A stretch of 34,930 bases of DNA from the NCBI GenBank assembly GCA_007127335.1, contig SKZO01000055.1, forward strand, positions 1-34,930. The letters are read 5' to 3'. Of this stretch, positions 9,534 to 17,395 are shown piece after piece. Made by a program: the position numbers and the translations under genes. The notes under the pieces were generated by a model that saw nothing but the letters and a program-made list of their open reading frames with translations, searched no databases and was not told the DNA's origin. Positions within the stretch are counted from its first letter, which is position 1. Every line of letters begins with the position of its first letter. The stretch comes from Spirochaetales bacterium (GTDB taxonomy: Bacteria; Spirochaetota; Spirochaetia; DSM-27196; SLST01).

Positions 9534-9590
9534 AGAAGCCTCCTACGGCGGATGGGACATGACCTGCGAGCGCATTGGGCTTACGCCCGT

Positions 9591-9704
9591 ATTCTTCTCC
9601 CATCCAGACTTGCACTGTCGGCACCGGAATTGCACCGGCTCCACCCTCAATAGGGTTCGCGGGCTATGACCGCCGGTCGGGACGACGTCCCTCCCCCGAA
9701 GAAT
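9591..9704 (-). promoter_or_regulatory. FMN riboswitch (RFN element) controlling rfuABCD
   Basis: Read on the minus strand, the conserved FMN aptamer blocks appear in order: CTTCGGGG, CCCGACCGGCGGT, AGCCCGCGA, GGTGCAATTCC, GCCGACAGT and GTCTGGATGGGAGAAG. P1 closes as ATTCTTC (9704-9698) with GAAGAAT (9597-9591). The aptamer ends about 58 bases before the rfuA GTG, leaving room for an expression platform with a GGGC-GTAA-GCCC hairpin but no terminator U-tract, so translational control is more likely. FMN binding should turn off flavin uptake. The P2 loop is abnormal (see findings). Confidence 0.95.
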
Positions 9705-9715
9705 CGGTAGACAAT

Positions 9716-9744
9716 AGCGTACCGAGCATCGACCTGCTGGTCAA
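9716..9744 (-). promoter_or_regulatory. Promoter of the rfu operon
   Basis: On the minus strand TTGACC (9744-9739) and TACGCT (9721-9716), 17 bases apart. Transcription would begin near 9709, just before the first base of the riboswitch P1 stem. Confidence 0.5.
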
Positions 9745-9788
9745 CGGTTCGCGGTTCGCCTCATCGCCGTGATTCCGCGGCGGCCGTG

Positions 9789-9817
9789 TTGACCTCGCGT
9801 ACCCCCCGTGGTACAAG
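9789..9817 (+). promoter_or_regulatory. Promoter of the FGGY kinase gene
   Basis: TTGACC (9789-9794) and TACAAG (9812-9817) with a 17-base spacer. The expected transcription start coincides with the ATG at 9824, and no ribosome binding site is present. Confidence 0.5.
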
Positions 9818-9823
9818 CGACGG

Positions 9824-11209
9824 ATGAGCGGCCATGTGCTGACGTTCGACATCGGTACGTCATCCGTGAAGACAGGGCTCTTCTCTCGTGACCGCCGAAC
9901 GCCGAGATGGCTCCATCGCGAGCCTCTTGGGCGCGCGAGGGACGGCGAATGGGTGACCGAACGATGGATCAGGGCGCTCCAGGCCTCGCTCGACCAATGT
10001 CCCGACGTGAGCGACCTCGAGGCTGTCGCACTCAGCGGGAACGGCCCGACGATCATCCCGGTTGCCGAGGACGGTACCCCCATTGAAGACGCGCTGCTGT
10101 GGATGGACACGCGCGAGCTCCGTCGAAAGGACCAACCCTCATTCTTCCTCCCCAAGGTCGACTGGTTTCGCGTGCATCGGCCCGACGTGTACGACCGAAC
10201 GTGGCAGTTCATGACCTGCCCGGAGTACCTCGCCTGTCTGTTCGGCGGACTGAGCCATACGACATCGCCGTCACCGGAGTTCGACCCGTATGTCTGGAAC
10301 GACTCGGGCATCCGCGCGTACGGTGTGGACCGGGAGCGACTGCCCCGTATCGTTCGCCCCGGCGATCCTGTCGGCCACACCGGCGAGCATTGCCGCCGAC
10401 TCTTCGGCCTCAGGGAAGGCGTCGCAGTGTACGCCGGCGGCCCGGACTTCCTGATGAGCCTGCTCGGGACCGCGACCGTTCGCCCCGGCTTGACCTGCGA
10501 TCGGGCCGGCACGTCCGAGGGTATCAACCATTGCCAGCAGCACCCTACGACGAGCGGCGAGGTTCGATGCCTGCCTCACGTGGTCCCCGGCCTGTGGAAC
10601 GTTGCCGGTGTGCTGTCGTCGACCGGACGAATCTTCGACTGGTTCCGTCGCATCTCGCGTCAGGAGTCGGTGGGGTACGAGCGGATGCTCGCGGAGATCG
10701 ACTCCGCCGGGTTCGAGGAGGAGCCTTACTTCTTTCCGTCGATGCACCGCGGCGCGACCTGGGAGTTTTCACGGGGAATGTTCGTGGGCCTGCGAAGCGA
10801 CCACGGCGTCGCCGAGATGGGCAGAGGGGTCGTTCACTCGATCGGCTACGCGGTCCGCCAGTCGATCGAGTCCCTGCGATCAGCCGGGTCTGAGGTGCGC
10901 GAGCTCCGCGCGTGCGGCGGGCAGGCGAAGAACCCCGTGTGGAATCAGATCAAGTCTGATATCACCGGCCTGCCGGTTACCTGCCCCGAGGTCCTGGACG
11001 CAGAGCTCGTGGGCGCCTTCTGCTGCGCGCTCGCAGGAGGTGGAGAGTACGCGACTCCGTGGGAGGCCTCGGACAGGATCGTCCGATTCACCGAGCGGTA
11101 CGAACCGGCATCCGACCGACACAGGCGATTCAGCACCGGCTATGAGAGCTACCTCACGATCTACGAACGCTTTCTGGCCGCGCTTCACCCGGATGAGGAA
11201 TCCCTTTGA
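9824..11209 (+). CDS. FGGY-family carbohydrate kinase, substrate unknown
   Basis: A 461-residue sugar kinase of the xylulokinase/gluconokinase family, which phosphorylates a sugar or polyol with ATP. Visible features are the N-terminal phosphate-binding strand DIGTSSVKTG (9-18), the second-domain motif around GGPDF (205-209), with Asp208 at the place of the catalytic base, and the C-terminal ATP-binding region ELRACGGQAKNPVW. The usual GGGD is here GGPD. No sugar transporter or isomerase is adjacent, so the substrate cannot be read from context. The stop codon is embedded in the -35 box of the next gene. The riboflavin operon is divergent and there is no evidence that this is a flavokinase, since those belong to another fold. 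Confidence 0.88.
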   Translation: MSGHVLTFDIGTSSVKTGLFSRDRRTPRWLHREPLGRARDGEWVTERWIRALQASLDQCPDVSDLEAVALSGNGPTIIPVAEDGTPIEDALLWMDTRELRRKDQPSFFLPKVDWFRVHRPDVYDRTWQFMTCPEYLACLFGGLSHTTSPSPEFDPYVWNDSGIRAYGVDRERLPRIVRPGDPVGHTGEHCRRLFGLREGVAVYAGGPDFLMSLLGTATVRPGLTCDRAGTSEGINHCQQHPTTSGEVRCLPHVVPGLWNVAGVLSSTGRIFDWFRRISRQESVGYERMLAEIDSAGFEEEPYFFPSMHRGATWEFSRGMFVGLRSDHGVAEMGRGVVHSIGYAVRQSIESLRSAGSEVRELRACGGQAKNPVWNQIKSDITGLPVTCPEVLDAELVGAFCCALAGGGEYATPWEASDRIVRFTERYEPASDRHRRFSTGYESYLTIYERFLAALHPDEESL

Positions 11210-11235
11210 ATACCCTGCCCGGATAGCGGTATATT
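11206..11235 (+). promoter_or_regulatory. Promoter of the small membrane protein gene
   Basis: TTGAAT (11206-11211) and TATATT (11230-11235) with an 18-base spacer, overlapping the kinase stop codon. Its -35 neighbourhood, CCCTTTGAA, is almost the same as that before clpB. Confidence 0.55.
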
Positions 11236-11251
11236 CAGGGGGGGAAGGGCT

Positions 11252-11626
11252 ATGTTCGGTTTCGGATTCTTTCCGTTCTTTTTCCTCATGCCACTCATCC
11301 TTGTCGTGGTGATAGCCCGCGCTGCCTCCGGTGCCTTCCGCAGCTGGCGCAGGTACGAGCTCGAGGAGGAGCATGACACACGGCTCCACCAGAGGGAGGC
11401 GCAGCGTGCACCTCACACCGACGAGGCTGCGATCTTCAAACTTGCGTACCGGCTCAAGGGACGGCTGACGGTCTCGGATATCGTGGTGGAGACCGGGCTC
11501 GGCGTGGACGAATCGGAGCGCCTGGTCGAGTCGCTCGTCGATAACGTCCGGGTTCGCATGGAGATCGACGACCGAGGTATCGTCACGTACGAGTTCCCGG
11601 AGATCATCCGTCGGTTCGAGGCGTAG
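11252..11626 (+). CDS. Small membrane-anchored protein with a winged-helix-like cytoplasmic domain
   Basis: 124 residues. The first 25 are a strongly hydrophobic membrane anchor rich in Phe (MFGFGFFPFFFLMPL...), followed by a basic-acidic linker and a compact domain (about 55-124). The segment LAYRLKGRLTVSDIVVETGL followed by ERLVESLVDN looks like the first helices of a winged-helix fold, and the end TYEFPEIIRRF is typical of small membrane-bound proteins found in spirochaetes. A G-rich ribosome binding site stands directly before the ATG. The last 23 bases overlap the 3' end of glnE on the opposite strand. I do not know its function. The winged-helix reading is inference from helix and turn pattern. 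Confidence 0.75.
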   Translation: MFGFGFFPFFFLMPLILVVVIARAASGAFRSWRRYELEEEHDTRLHQREAQRAPHTDEAAIFKLAYRLKGRLTVSDIVVETGLGVDESERLVESLVDNVRVRMEIDDRGIVTYEFPEIIRRFEA

Positions 11627-14600
11627 TCTCGGCGGACTCTTCGTCGGTGACTCCGGAGGCCAGGAATCGCTCGTAGTATGACCGTACTCGGGAACGCCGA
11701 CGCGCAATGTCCGCCGTAAACGCCTGCGCGTCGGACGTCGGCCCGTCGATCCGCCGCGCGAGCGCGGCCTGGTCGCCGGCGCTCCGGGGCAGCGCGTGAA
11801 CCTGGCGATCCTCGTATATCTGGAGGAAGTGCTCGACGCGACGCATACGTTCGTAGTCGTCCTGGAGCTCCCGAGCTGTGGGCTCCTGCAGCGCCCCCAC
11901 CGCGAGCAGCCGATCGAGCGCTTCCAGAGTGTTCCCGGTAAGCACATCCGGGTGATGCTTCGAGTGAATCAACTGCAATCCCTGGACAAGGAACTCGATG
12001 TCCCGGATGCCACCTTCCCCGGTCTTGATGTCGCCTTCCGTGGTCTGCCGGACCGCCTGCGAGCGGAGAATCCTGATCCCGGCCCTGATCTCCTCGGCGG
12101 CGAGCCGACCGACCGCGACCGGCTTGATCGCCTCGAGGAACCGCGTTCCGAGCGCGATGTCGCCGGCGACCGGAGAGAGCTTCAGAAGCGCCTGATGCTC
12201 CCATGCCGATGCATCGTTCTCGTAGTAGCGCACCGCCGCGGAGAAGGGCTGTACGAGCGGACCGGAGCTGCCGTACGGCCTGAGCCGGAAATCCACCCGG
12301 TACGCGTACCCCTCCGCCGTGTGCTGGGACAGATCGGCCCTCAAGCGGCTGAGCACGTCGGCAAACAGCCGCGAATCCCGCTCGCGACGATCGGGTTCGC
12401 CGTCCGCAAAGATTCCGAGCAGGTCGATATCTGAGCTGTAGTTGAGCTCGTTCCCGCCCAACTTGCCGAAGGCCAGGACGACGAAGCGCCGACGATCGCT
12501 CTCTACGGCCTCCATTTCGGTCCAGATGGCCTCGAGATCGGTAACGAGCAGCGCACGGGCGATCGCGGAGAGCTCCTGCGTGATCGTCCGCAGTGACGCT
12601 CGCAGACAGATGTCTCGGGTACCGATGCGCAGCAGCTCCTGCTTTCGCCGTCTCCTGATCATCGCCTTGCGCTGGGTGGCGTTCGCGTAGTCGATGCCTT
12701 CAGCCCGGATGTCCTCGATCATCTGCCGGTCCGTGCGCACCCGCGAGACGATGTCGGGGTCGAGGGCCCAGTCGAGGAAAGCCGGGTGCTGGATCAGCGT
12801 ATCCGAGAGGAAGCTGCTCGTGGCAAAGACCTGCAGCATCAGATCGAGCATGTGCGGTTGGCTCAGAAGACGGCGGTAGTGCTCGGCGCGGTCCGGGAGT
12901 CGACAGGCGTAGCGCTCCCAGTTGTTGAGCGCGGTGTCCGGATCAATGTTCGCCCGCAGGGCCTGCCAGGCGAGGATGATCAGCTCACTGAACACCTCGC
13001 GCTCCGAGCCCTGTCCCGCGAGCGCGATGATGTCACGAAGGGCGCGCGTGTGATTCCGCAAACCGGCACCCTCGAGGATCTGCGCGGTGAGATTCTCGGG
13101 CAGTCCTGTCGCGAGCACGAGATCCGCGGCATTGCCCGGGCGTGGTCCCGGGATCGATTCACGCCCCAGGTGCTGCTCGAGAAAGGCGCGCACCGCGGCG
13201 GTGCGCGCCTCGAACTCGACATGCAGTTGCCTCGCGGCGGAGAGATTCTCACGATCGCTGTACCCCGCGCGCCGTGCCAGATGGGCGTATTCAAGACTGT
13301 CCACCTCGGGCAGAAAGAGATCCTGGGCGTTCCCACGCAGCATGCGCAGACCGTTGATCAGGTTGCGGAGGAACCGGTACGAACGAACGAGCCGATGCGT
13401 CTCGTCGGGTTCCATGACACCGGAACGCTCAAGCTCATCGAGACCTGCGTGCAGACTCGGCGTACGCAGCCGCGGATTGGTGCGACCATGCTGGACGAGA
13501 AGGATCTGGAGCCCATACTCAAGGTCCACCAGCGCTCCCGGACTGAACTTCGCATTCAGTCTTCCCGGCTGCGACTTCTCGCGGAACTGGCGCTCCCGCA
13601 GAGAGCGAAGCTCCGCGAGGTCGATACTGTCGGTCCGGTAGAGCAAGTCATCGCGCAGCTCCTCGACCTGGAGGCCGAAGCTCTCGGATCCACCGATTCT
13701 ACGCAGACGGGTCAGCGCGAGCTTCTCGTAGCTGTGCGCATCACCATCGCGTCCGTAGTACCGGTTGAACGACTCCAGACTCACGGCGTGCGGTCCGGCC
13801 TGACCGTACGGCCGCAGTCGCAGATCCACGCGGAAGATCCCTTCGCGTCTCGACCGTATGGAACCGGTGGCGTCCATCACCAGTCGCTCGAAGAACTCGG
13901 CGTTCGGCACCTCGGACGGTCCGTCGGTCGTTCCGCTGTCGCGGTAGACGAACAGCAGCTCAATATCGCTCGCGTATCCGAGCGCGCGGCCACCGAGCTT
14001 TCCAAGCCCGAAGACCGCCCATTGCGTCTCGAGACCGGCGACCGCGCGCGGCCGTCCATACCGCTCGGTCAGCGCGCCCCAGGAGAGCTCGATCGCCTGT
14101 CGCACGACGATCTCGGCGAGGTTCGTGAGACGATCACTGAGGAAGAAGAAATCGTGGTCCGGATGCAGTATGTGGTCGAGGTCGATGAGAAAAGCCTCGC
14201 GGTCCTTGAACTCGTTGAGAAGCTCTCGTTGCTCATCGAGCGTGCGGGCATGCCGCATGGCCTCCTGCAGGCGCAACTCGATGTCCCGCGGGTTGGAACT
14301 GAGCTCTCGCGGTTCGGTCAGCATGGGGATGATGTTTTCATACTGGAGCCGTATGAAGTCTTCCCAAAGGAAATCACTCGCTCCGAGCAGGTGCGCGAGC
14401 TCGCGCAACACGAGCGGCTCGCTGAGGAGCGACCCTATGCCGGAGTCCTGCGTCTCACGGACCAGATCCCGACTCATGGACTCGAAGCGAACGAGCGCGG
14501 CGTATGGATCGGGAGCCCGATCGAGGAAATAGGTGAACTGTTTCGTGAGCAGAACGGAAAACCTGATGCGGTCGAGCGCGGCCGCATCCGTGATTCGTTC

Positions 14601-15419
14601 ACCGCTCGCATCAAGGAGCTCGAAGACATCACTGATCACCTGTCGATGCGTCTCGATCGTCACCGTCTCAATCGAGATACCCTGAAGGCTGAGCCCGGCA
14701 GACAGTGCGTACAGGAAGAACGGCGTGTCCTCTCCCGTGATGATCATCCTCGTGGCGGACGGGTGGGAGAGGTCGAACCGGATCTCGAGAGGGTAGAGTG
14801 TTTGCGCGACGGACGCTTCGTCCTTGCGCAGCCGGTCGGCCACAGCCTCGTTCACCAGCCGCCGAGCTTCGTTTCGATCGCCCCCCGGAAGGATGAGCGG
14901 AATGACACGGTCGAGCAGACCGGTGAGCTCGGCGAAGAAACGCTCCGGGGCGAACCCGGGCCGCAGCTCGCCTGCAAACCGGTCGACAATACGGCGCGTG
15001 GGGATCGGTGCGTGCGCGACTCTCGTCGCGCCTCCGCGCGCCCGTGAACGAACCGGCGAAGACGGTTCGCGCTCGAGGGTGAAGACGTCGCCGGACTGAA
15101 TGCTGAAACCGGCTGCGGCGAGGGAACCGGCGAGGAGGCTCAACATGCCAGGATCGTCGATCGAGACGATCGTGAGCTCGACTCGCCCCTCTGCCATCCT
15201 GCGGGCGTCGAGGATGTAGGGTTCCTCCCGGGAGATCGAACAGAGCATCTCCACGTGCCGTGCGATGGTTGGCGGATCGTAGGAGAGGACGTACCGGTCC
15301 GGCAGCCGTGCTATCGCGTCAGACGGCGAGAACCCGTTCGCCGCATGCTGCTGAATGTATGCGAGCTGCGGAGCCAGAGCGGAGAGCTCGTCAAGAGTTG
15401 GGCGTCGCGGCGCGCTCAT
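11604..15419 (-). CDS. glnE: Glutamine synthetase adenylyltransferase/deadenylase with GlnD-like dual ACT N-terminus
   Basis: Controls glutamine synthetase by adding AMP to, and removing it from, a tyrosine. At 1271 residues it is about 320 longer than usual GlnE. Residues ~30-60 (LPDRYVLSYDPPTIARHVEM) resemble the GlnD segment that precedes its ACT pair. An ACT-like unit follows at 80-116 (LTIVSIDDPGMLSLLAGSL) and a second at ~211-272 (around DTPFFLYALSAGLSLQGISI). The deadenylylating half has GLGKLGGRALGYASDIELLF (471-490) and VDLRLRPYG. The adenylylating half has AFGKLGGNELNYSSDIDL (983-1000) and VDFRLRPYG. The nucleotidyltransferase metal pair is Asp-x-Glu (485/487) in the first half and Asp-x-Asp (997/999) in the second. 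It lies downstream of glnK, behind a strong hairpin. GlnE identity is certain; the ACT assignment is by pattern. Confidence 0.95.
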   Translation of the reverse strand: MSAPRRPTLDELSALAPQLAYIQQHAANGFSPSDAIARLPDRYVLSYDPPTIARHVEMLCSISREEPYILDARRMAEGRVELTIVSIDDPGMLSLLAGSLAAAGFSIQSGDVFTLEREPSSPVRSRARGGATRVAHAPIPTRRIVDRFAGELRPGFAPERFFAELTGLLDRVIPLILPGGDRNEARRLVNEAVADRLRKDEASVAQTLYPLEIRFDLSHPSATRMIITGEDTPFFLYALSAGLSLQGISIETVTIETHRQVISDVFELLDASGERITDAAALDRIRFSVLLTKQFTYFLDRAPDPYAALVRFESMSRDLVRETQDSGIGSLLSEPLVLRELAHLLGASDFLWEDFIRLQYENIIPMLTEPRELSSNPRDIELRLQEAMRHARTLDEQRELLNEFKDREAFLIDLDHILHPDHDFFFLSDRLTNLAEIVVRQAIELSWGALTERYGRPRAVAGLETQWAVFGLGKLGGRALGYASDIELLFVYRDSGTTDGPSEVPNAEFFERLVMDATGSIRSRREGIFRVDLRLRPYGQAGPHAVSLESFNRYYGRDGDAHSYEKLALTRLRRIGGSESFGLQVEELRDDLLYRTDSIDLAELRSLRERQFREKSQPGRLNAKFSPGALVDLEYGLQILLVQHGRTNPRLRTPSLHAGLDELERSGVMEPDETHRLVRSYRFLRNLINGLRMLRGNAQDLFLPEVDSLEYAHLARRAGYSDRENLSAARQLHVEFEARTAAVRAFLEQHLGRESIPGPRPGNAADLVLATGLPENLTAQILEGAGLRNHTRALRDIIALAGQGSEREVFSELIILAWQALRANIDPDTALNNWERYACRLPDRAEHYRRLLSQPHMLDLMLQVFATSSFLSDTLIQHPAFLDWALDPDIVSRVRTDRQMIEDIRAEGIDYANATQRKAMIRRRRKQELLRIGTRDICLRASLRTITQELSAIARALLVTDLEAIWTEMEAVESDRRRFVVLAFGKLGGNELNYSSDIDLLGIFADGEPDRRERDSRLFADVLSRLRADLSQHTAEGYAYRVDFRLRPYGSSGPLVQPFSAAVRYYENDASAWEHQALLKLSPVAGDIALGTRFLEAIKPVAVGRLAAEEIRAGIRILRSQAVRQTTEGDIKTGEGGIRDIEFLVQGLQLIHSKHHPDVLTGNTLEALDRLLAVGALQEPTARELQDDYERMRRVEHFLQIYEDRQVHALPRSAGDQAALARRIDGPTSDAQAFTADIARRRSRVRSYYERFLASGVTDEESAETTPRTDG

Positions 15420-15456
15420 ACTCCATCATCGCCATAGGCGGGGCGGGGTGCAAGAC

Positions 15457-15480
15457 CGGGGCCGCCATTCGGCGGCCCCG
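15457..15480 (-). terminator. GC-rich hairpin between glnK and glnE
   Basis: A perfect 10-bp stem, CGGGGCCGCC with GGCGGCCCCG and a 4-base loop. On the minus strand it is followed by GGTCTTGC, a poor U-tract, so it could be a weak terminator or attenuator lowering glnE expression relative to glnK, or an RNA-stabilising end. Confidence 0.55.
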
Positions 15481-15494
15481 AGACAGGTCGGGAA

Positions 15495-15836
15495 TCAGCC
15501 TACGGCCTCTTTCCCGCGTTCGCCGCTTCGAATGCGTATAACATCCTCGAGCGGGGTGATGAAGATTTTCCCATCGCCTATCTCACCCGTGCGCGCGCCA
15601 CGGACGATGGCATCAACGGTAGGCTCGACGAACTCGTCGTTGACCGCGATCTCGATGCGTATCTTCTTCAGCAGGTTCACCTCAATGTCAACGCCCCGGT
15701 AGCTCTCGTGGTACCCCTTCTGCTGTCCACATCCAAGGGAGTTGGTCACGGAAAGCCGGTATATCTCACTCTTGTACAACTCTTCCTTCACATCGTTCAG
15801 CTTGTGCGGCTGAATGTAGGCTACGATCAGTTTCAT
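15495..15836 (-). CDS. glnK: PII nitrogen regulatory protein (GlnK/GlnB type) lacking Tyr51
   Basis: Trimeric cytoplasmic sensor of 2-oxoglutarate and ATP/ADP that gates AmtB. The 113-residue protein keeps the 2-oxoglutarate/ATP residues Gln39, Lys40 and Gly41, the B-loop [10 protein letters not shown] and the C-terminal RIRSGERG. In the T-loop Tyr46 is present (YRG), but residue 51, the tyrosine uridylylated by GlnD, is isoleucine (RGVDI instead of RGAEY), and position 49 is valine, so cyanobacterial-style Ser49 phosphorylation is also ruled out. The ATG at 15836 has GGAGG five bases upstream. The longer open frame starts inside amtB. It sits 10 bases after amtB, the standard amtB-glnK pairing, though in reversed order. 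Confidence 0.95.
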   Translation of the reverse strand: MKLIVAYIQPHKLNDVKEELYKSEIYRLSVTNSLGCGQQKGYHESYRGVDIEVNLLKKIRIEIAVNDEFVEPTVDAIVRGARTGEIGDGKIFITPLEDVIRIRSGERGKEAVG

Positions 15837-15846
15837 CTCTGCCTCC

Positions 15847-17193
15847 TTACACGTTGCTGAAGATCTGGAAGCCACTGTAGGCCTCAGACCCATGCTCGCT
15901 GAGATCAAGCCCAAGGAGCTCGTCCTTCGGCTCTACCCGCAAGACCTTCGCCGCCTTCAGAATACCAAAGAGCACGAGCGCGGTTACCACGACCCAGGCA
16001 AAGACAGCGACGACGCCGAGCAGCTGCACTCCTATCTGCCCGCCGCGGGCGAGTCCCGAGTCGATTTTGGCGAGATCACCGAACAATCCCACGGCAAGCG
16101 TTCCCCATGCGCCGCACACCCCGTGAACGCTGATCGCACCAACCGGGTCGTCGATATGGAGCACCTTGTCGAAGAACTCGACGGAGGCCACAACGAGCAC
16201 TCCGGCGATCGCCCCGACGATCACGGCGCCGAACGGCCCTATAACCCAGGTGCCGGCGGTGATGCCAACGAGTCCGGCGAGAGCTCCGTTCATCGAGAAG
16301 GTCGGGTCGGGCTTGCCGAACCAGACCCAGGAGGTCAGCATTGCGAGAATGGCACCGGAGCCGGCCGCGAGCGTTGTCGTCGTTGCGACCCAGGCTATAT
16401 CGGGATCGCTCCCGCTGAGTGTCGACCCGGCGTTGAAGCCGTACCAGCCGAACCAGAGGATGAAGACGCCGAGTGCCGCGATCGGCAGGTTGTGTCCCGG
16501 AATCGCCTTCACGGTCACCTGTCCGTTCAGCTTGATGTACTTCCCGCGTCGGGCCCCCAGCACCATGGCACCCACCATCGCCGACCATGCGCCGACTGAG
16601 TGCACGACAGTCGATCCGGCGAAGTCATGGAACCCAAGCCCGTCGAGCCATCCGCCGCCCCAGATCCAGTGTCCGGATATTGGATAGATCACGGCCGAGA
16701 TCACGACACTGTACAGGAGGTACCCCGTGAATTTGGTCCTCTCGGCCATCGCGCCGGAGACGATCGTCGCGGCGGTCGCGGCAAAGACCACCTGGAAGAA
16801 CCAGTCCCGGTAGATCTCGGACATCGTCCCAACGCCGTACGCTTCCAGGGCGGCCTGGTCGTAGGCGAGACCGAAACCGTTGAGACCTATGAAACCACCG
16901 GCCCCCGGCGCGCCGTACATGAAGGCCCACCCGACTGCCCAGTAGGCCAGAGCGCCTACGGAGAAGTCCATCAGGTTCTTCATGATGATGTTCCCGGCGT
17001 TCTTCGCCCGGGTCAGACCCGTCTCCACCATCGCAAACCCGGCCTGCATCAGAAAGACCAGAGACGCCGCGAATACGAGCCAGATCATATCCAGGGCGAG
17101 GGAGACATCCTCCATCGTCAACTCCTGCGCGACCATCCTGCCTCCGCCGAGTACGACGGCCAACACGATGAACAAGAACAATCGCTTACGCAT
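15847..17193 (-). CDS. amtB: Ammonium transporter AmtB
   Basis: Trimeric inner-membrane ammonia/ammonium channel of the Amt/Rh family. The 448-residue protein has an N-terminal signal-like hydrophobic segment (to about residue 23) and eleven further membrane helices. Pore hallmarks are the twin histidines, His198 (in [13 protein letters not shown]) and His357 (in [14 protein letters not shown]), and the N-terminal [14 protein letters not shown] signature. Two starts are adjacent (GTG at 17196, ATG at 17193). GGAGG is 3 and 6 bases away respectively, so I chose the ATG. It forms an operon with glnK, follows a putative sigma-54 promoter, and lies directly downstream of a sigma-54 activator gene, which suggests induction under ammonium shortage. 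Confidence 0.96.
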   Translation of the reverse strand: MRKRLFLFIVLAVVLGGGRMVAQELTMEDVSLALDMIWLVFAASLVFLMQAGFAMVETGLTRAKNAGNIIMKNLMDFSVGALAYWAVGWAFMYGAPGAGGFIGLNGFGLAYDQAALEAYGVGTMSEIYRDWFFQVVFAATAATIVSGAMAERTKFTGYLLYSVVISAVIYPISGHWIWGGGWLDGLGFHDFAGSTVVHSVGAWSAMVGAMVLGARRGKYIKLNGQVTVKAIPGHNLPIAALGVFILWFGWYGFNAGSTLSGSDPDIAWVATTTTLAAGSGAILAMLTSWVWFGKPDPTFSMNGALAGLVGITAGTWVIGPFGAVIVGAIAGVLVVASVEFFDKVLHIDDPVGAISVHGVCGAWGTLAVGLFGDLAKIDSGLARGGQIGVQLLGVVAVFAWVVVTALVLFGILKAAKVLRVEPKDELLGLDLSEHGSEAYSGFQIFSNV

Positions 17194-17225
17194 CACAATC
17201 CTCCACGAATAGTTTGGCTGTCAAC

Positions 17226-17241
17226 TACAGGAACCGTGCCA
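17226..17241 (-). promoter_or_regulatory. Candidate sigma-54 promoter of amtB-glnK
   Basis: The minus strand reads TGGCACG-GTTC-CTGTA (17241-17226). The -24 half is perfect. The -12 half has CTGT where TTGC is usual, giving GG-N10-GT. Transcription would start near 17215, about 20 bases before the amtB start codon. No sigma-70 pair of good spacing is evident in the same stretch. Confidence 0.5.
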
Positions 17242-17342
17242 AGTAGACCGTTTTCGAGCCGGTAGCGCATCTTCTTGCTGGACGACGAATTAGCGACCGC
17301 TCCGACGGAGCACTGCGTGGGGAGGAAACAATAAACTACATA

Positions 17343-17378
17343 TAGGTAGCTTATAGGCTATCTAAGTACCATTTGGTA
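17343..17378. promoter_or_regulatory. Inverted repeats upstream of amtB, candidate activator binding sites
   Basis: TAGGTAGC (17343-17350) and GCTATCTA (17357-17364) form an imperfect inverted repeat, and TACCA-TT-TGGTA (17367-17378) a perfect one. Further TACC/GGTA half-sites flank them. They lie about 130-165 bases upstream of the predicted sigma-54 start, the normal range for enhancer sites. Confidence 0.45.
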
Positions 17379-17395
17379 GGAAGTGGGCGAGCGAA

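Noticed and set aside
9824-11209. The kinase as a riboflavin kinase because of the adjacent FMN riboswitch
   Set aside because: It is divergent from the riboswitch-controlled operon and belongs to the FGGY sugar-kinase fold, unrelated to RibF.
12786-15047. A 753-codon open frame on the plus strand, antisense to glnE
   Set aside because: It mirrors the codon pattern of glnE in GC-rich DNA. The translation is low-complexity, rich in Arg, Glu and Leu, and shows no family motif, while the minus strand encodes an unmistakable GlnE.
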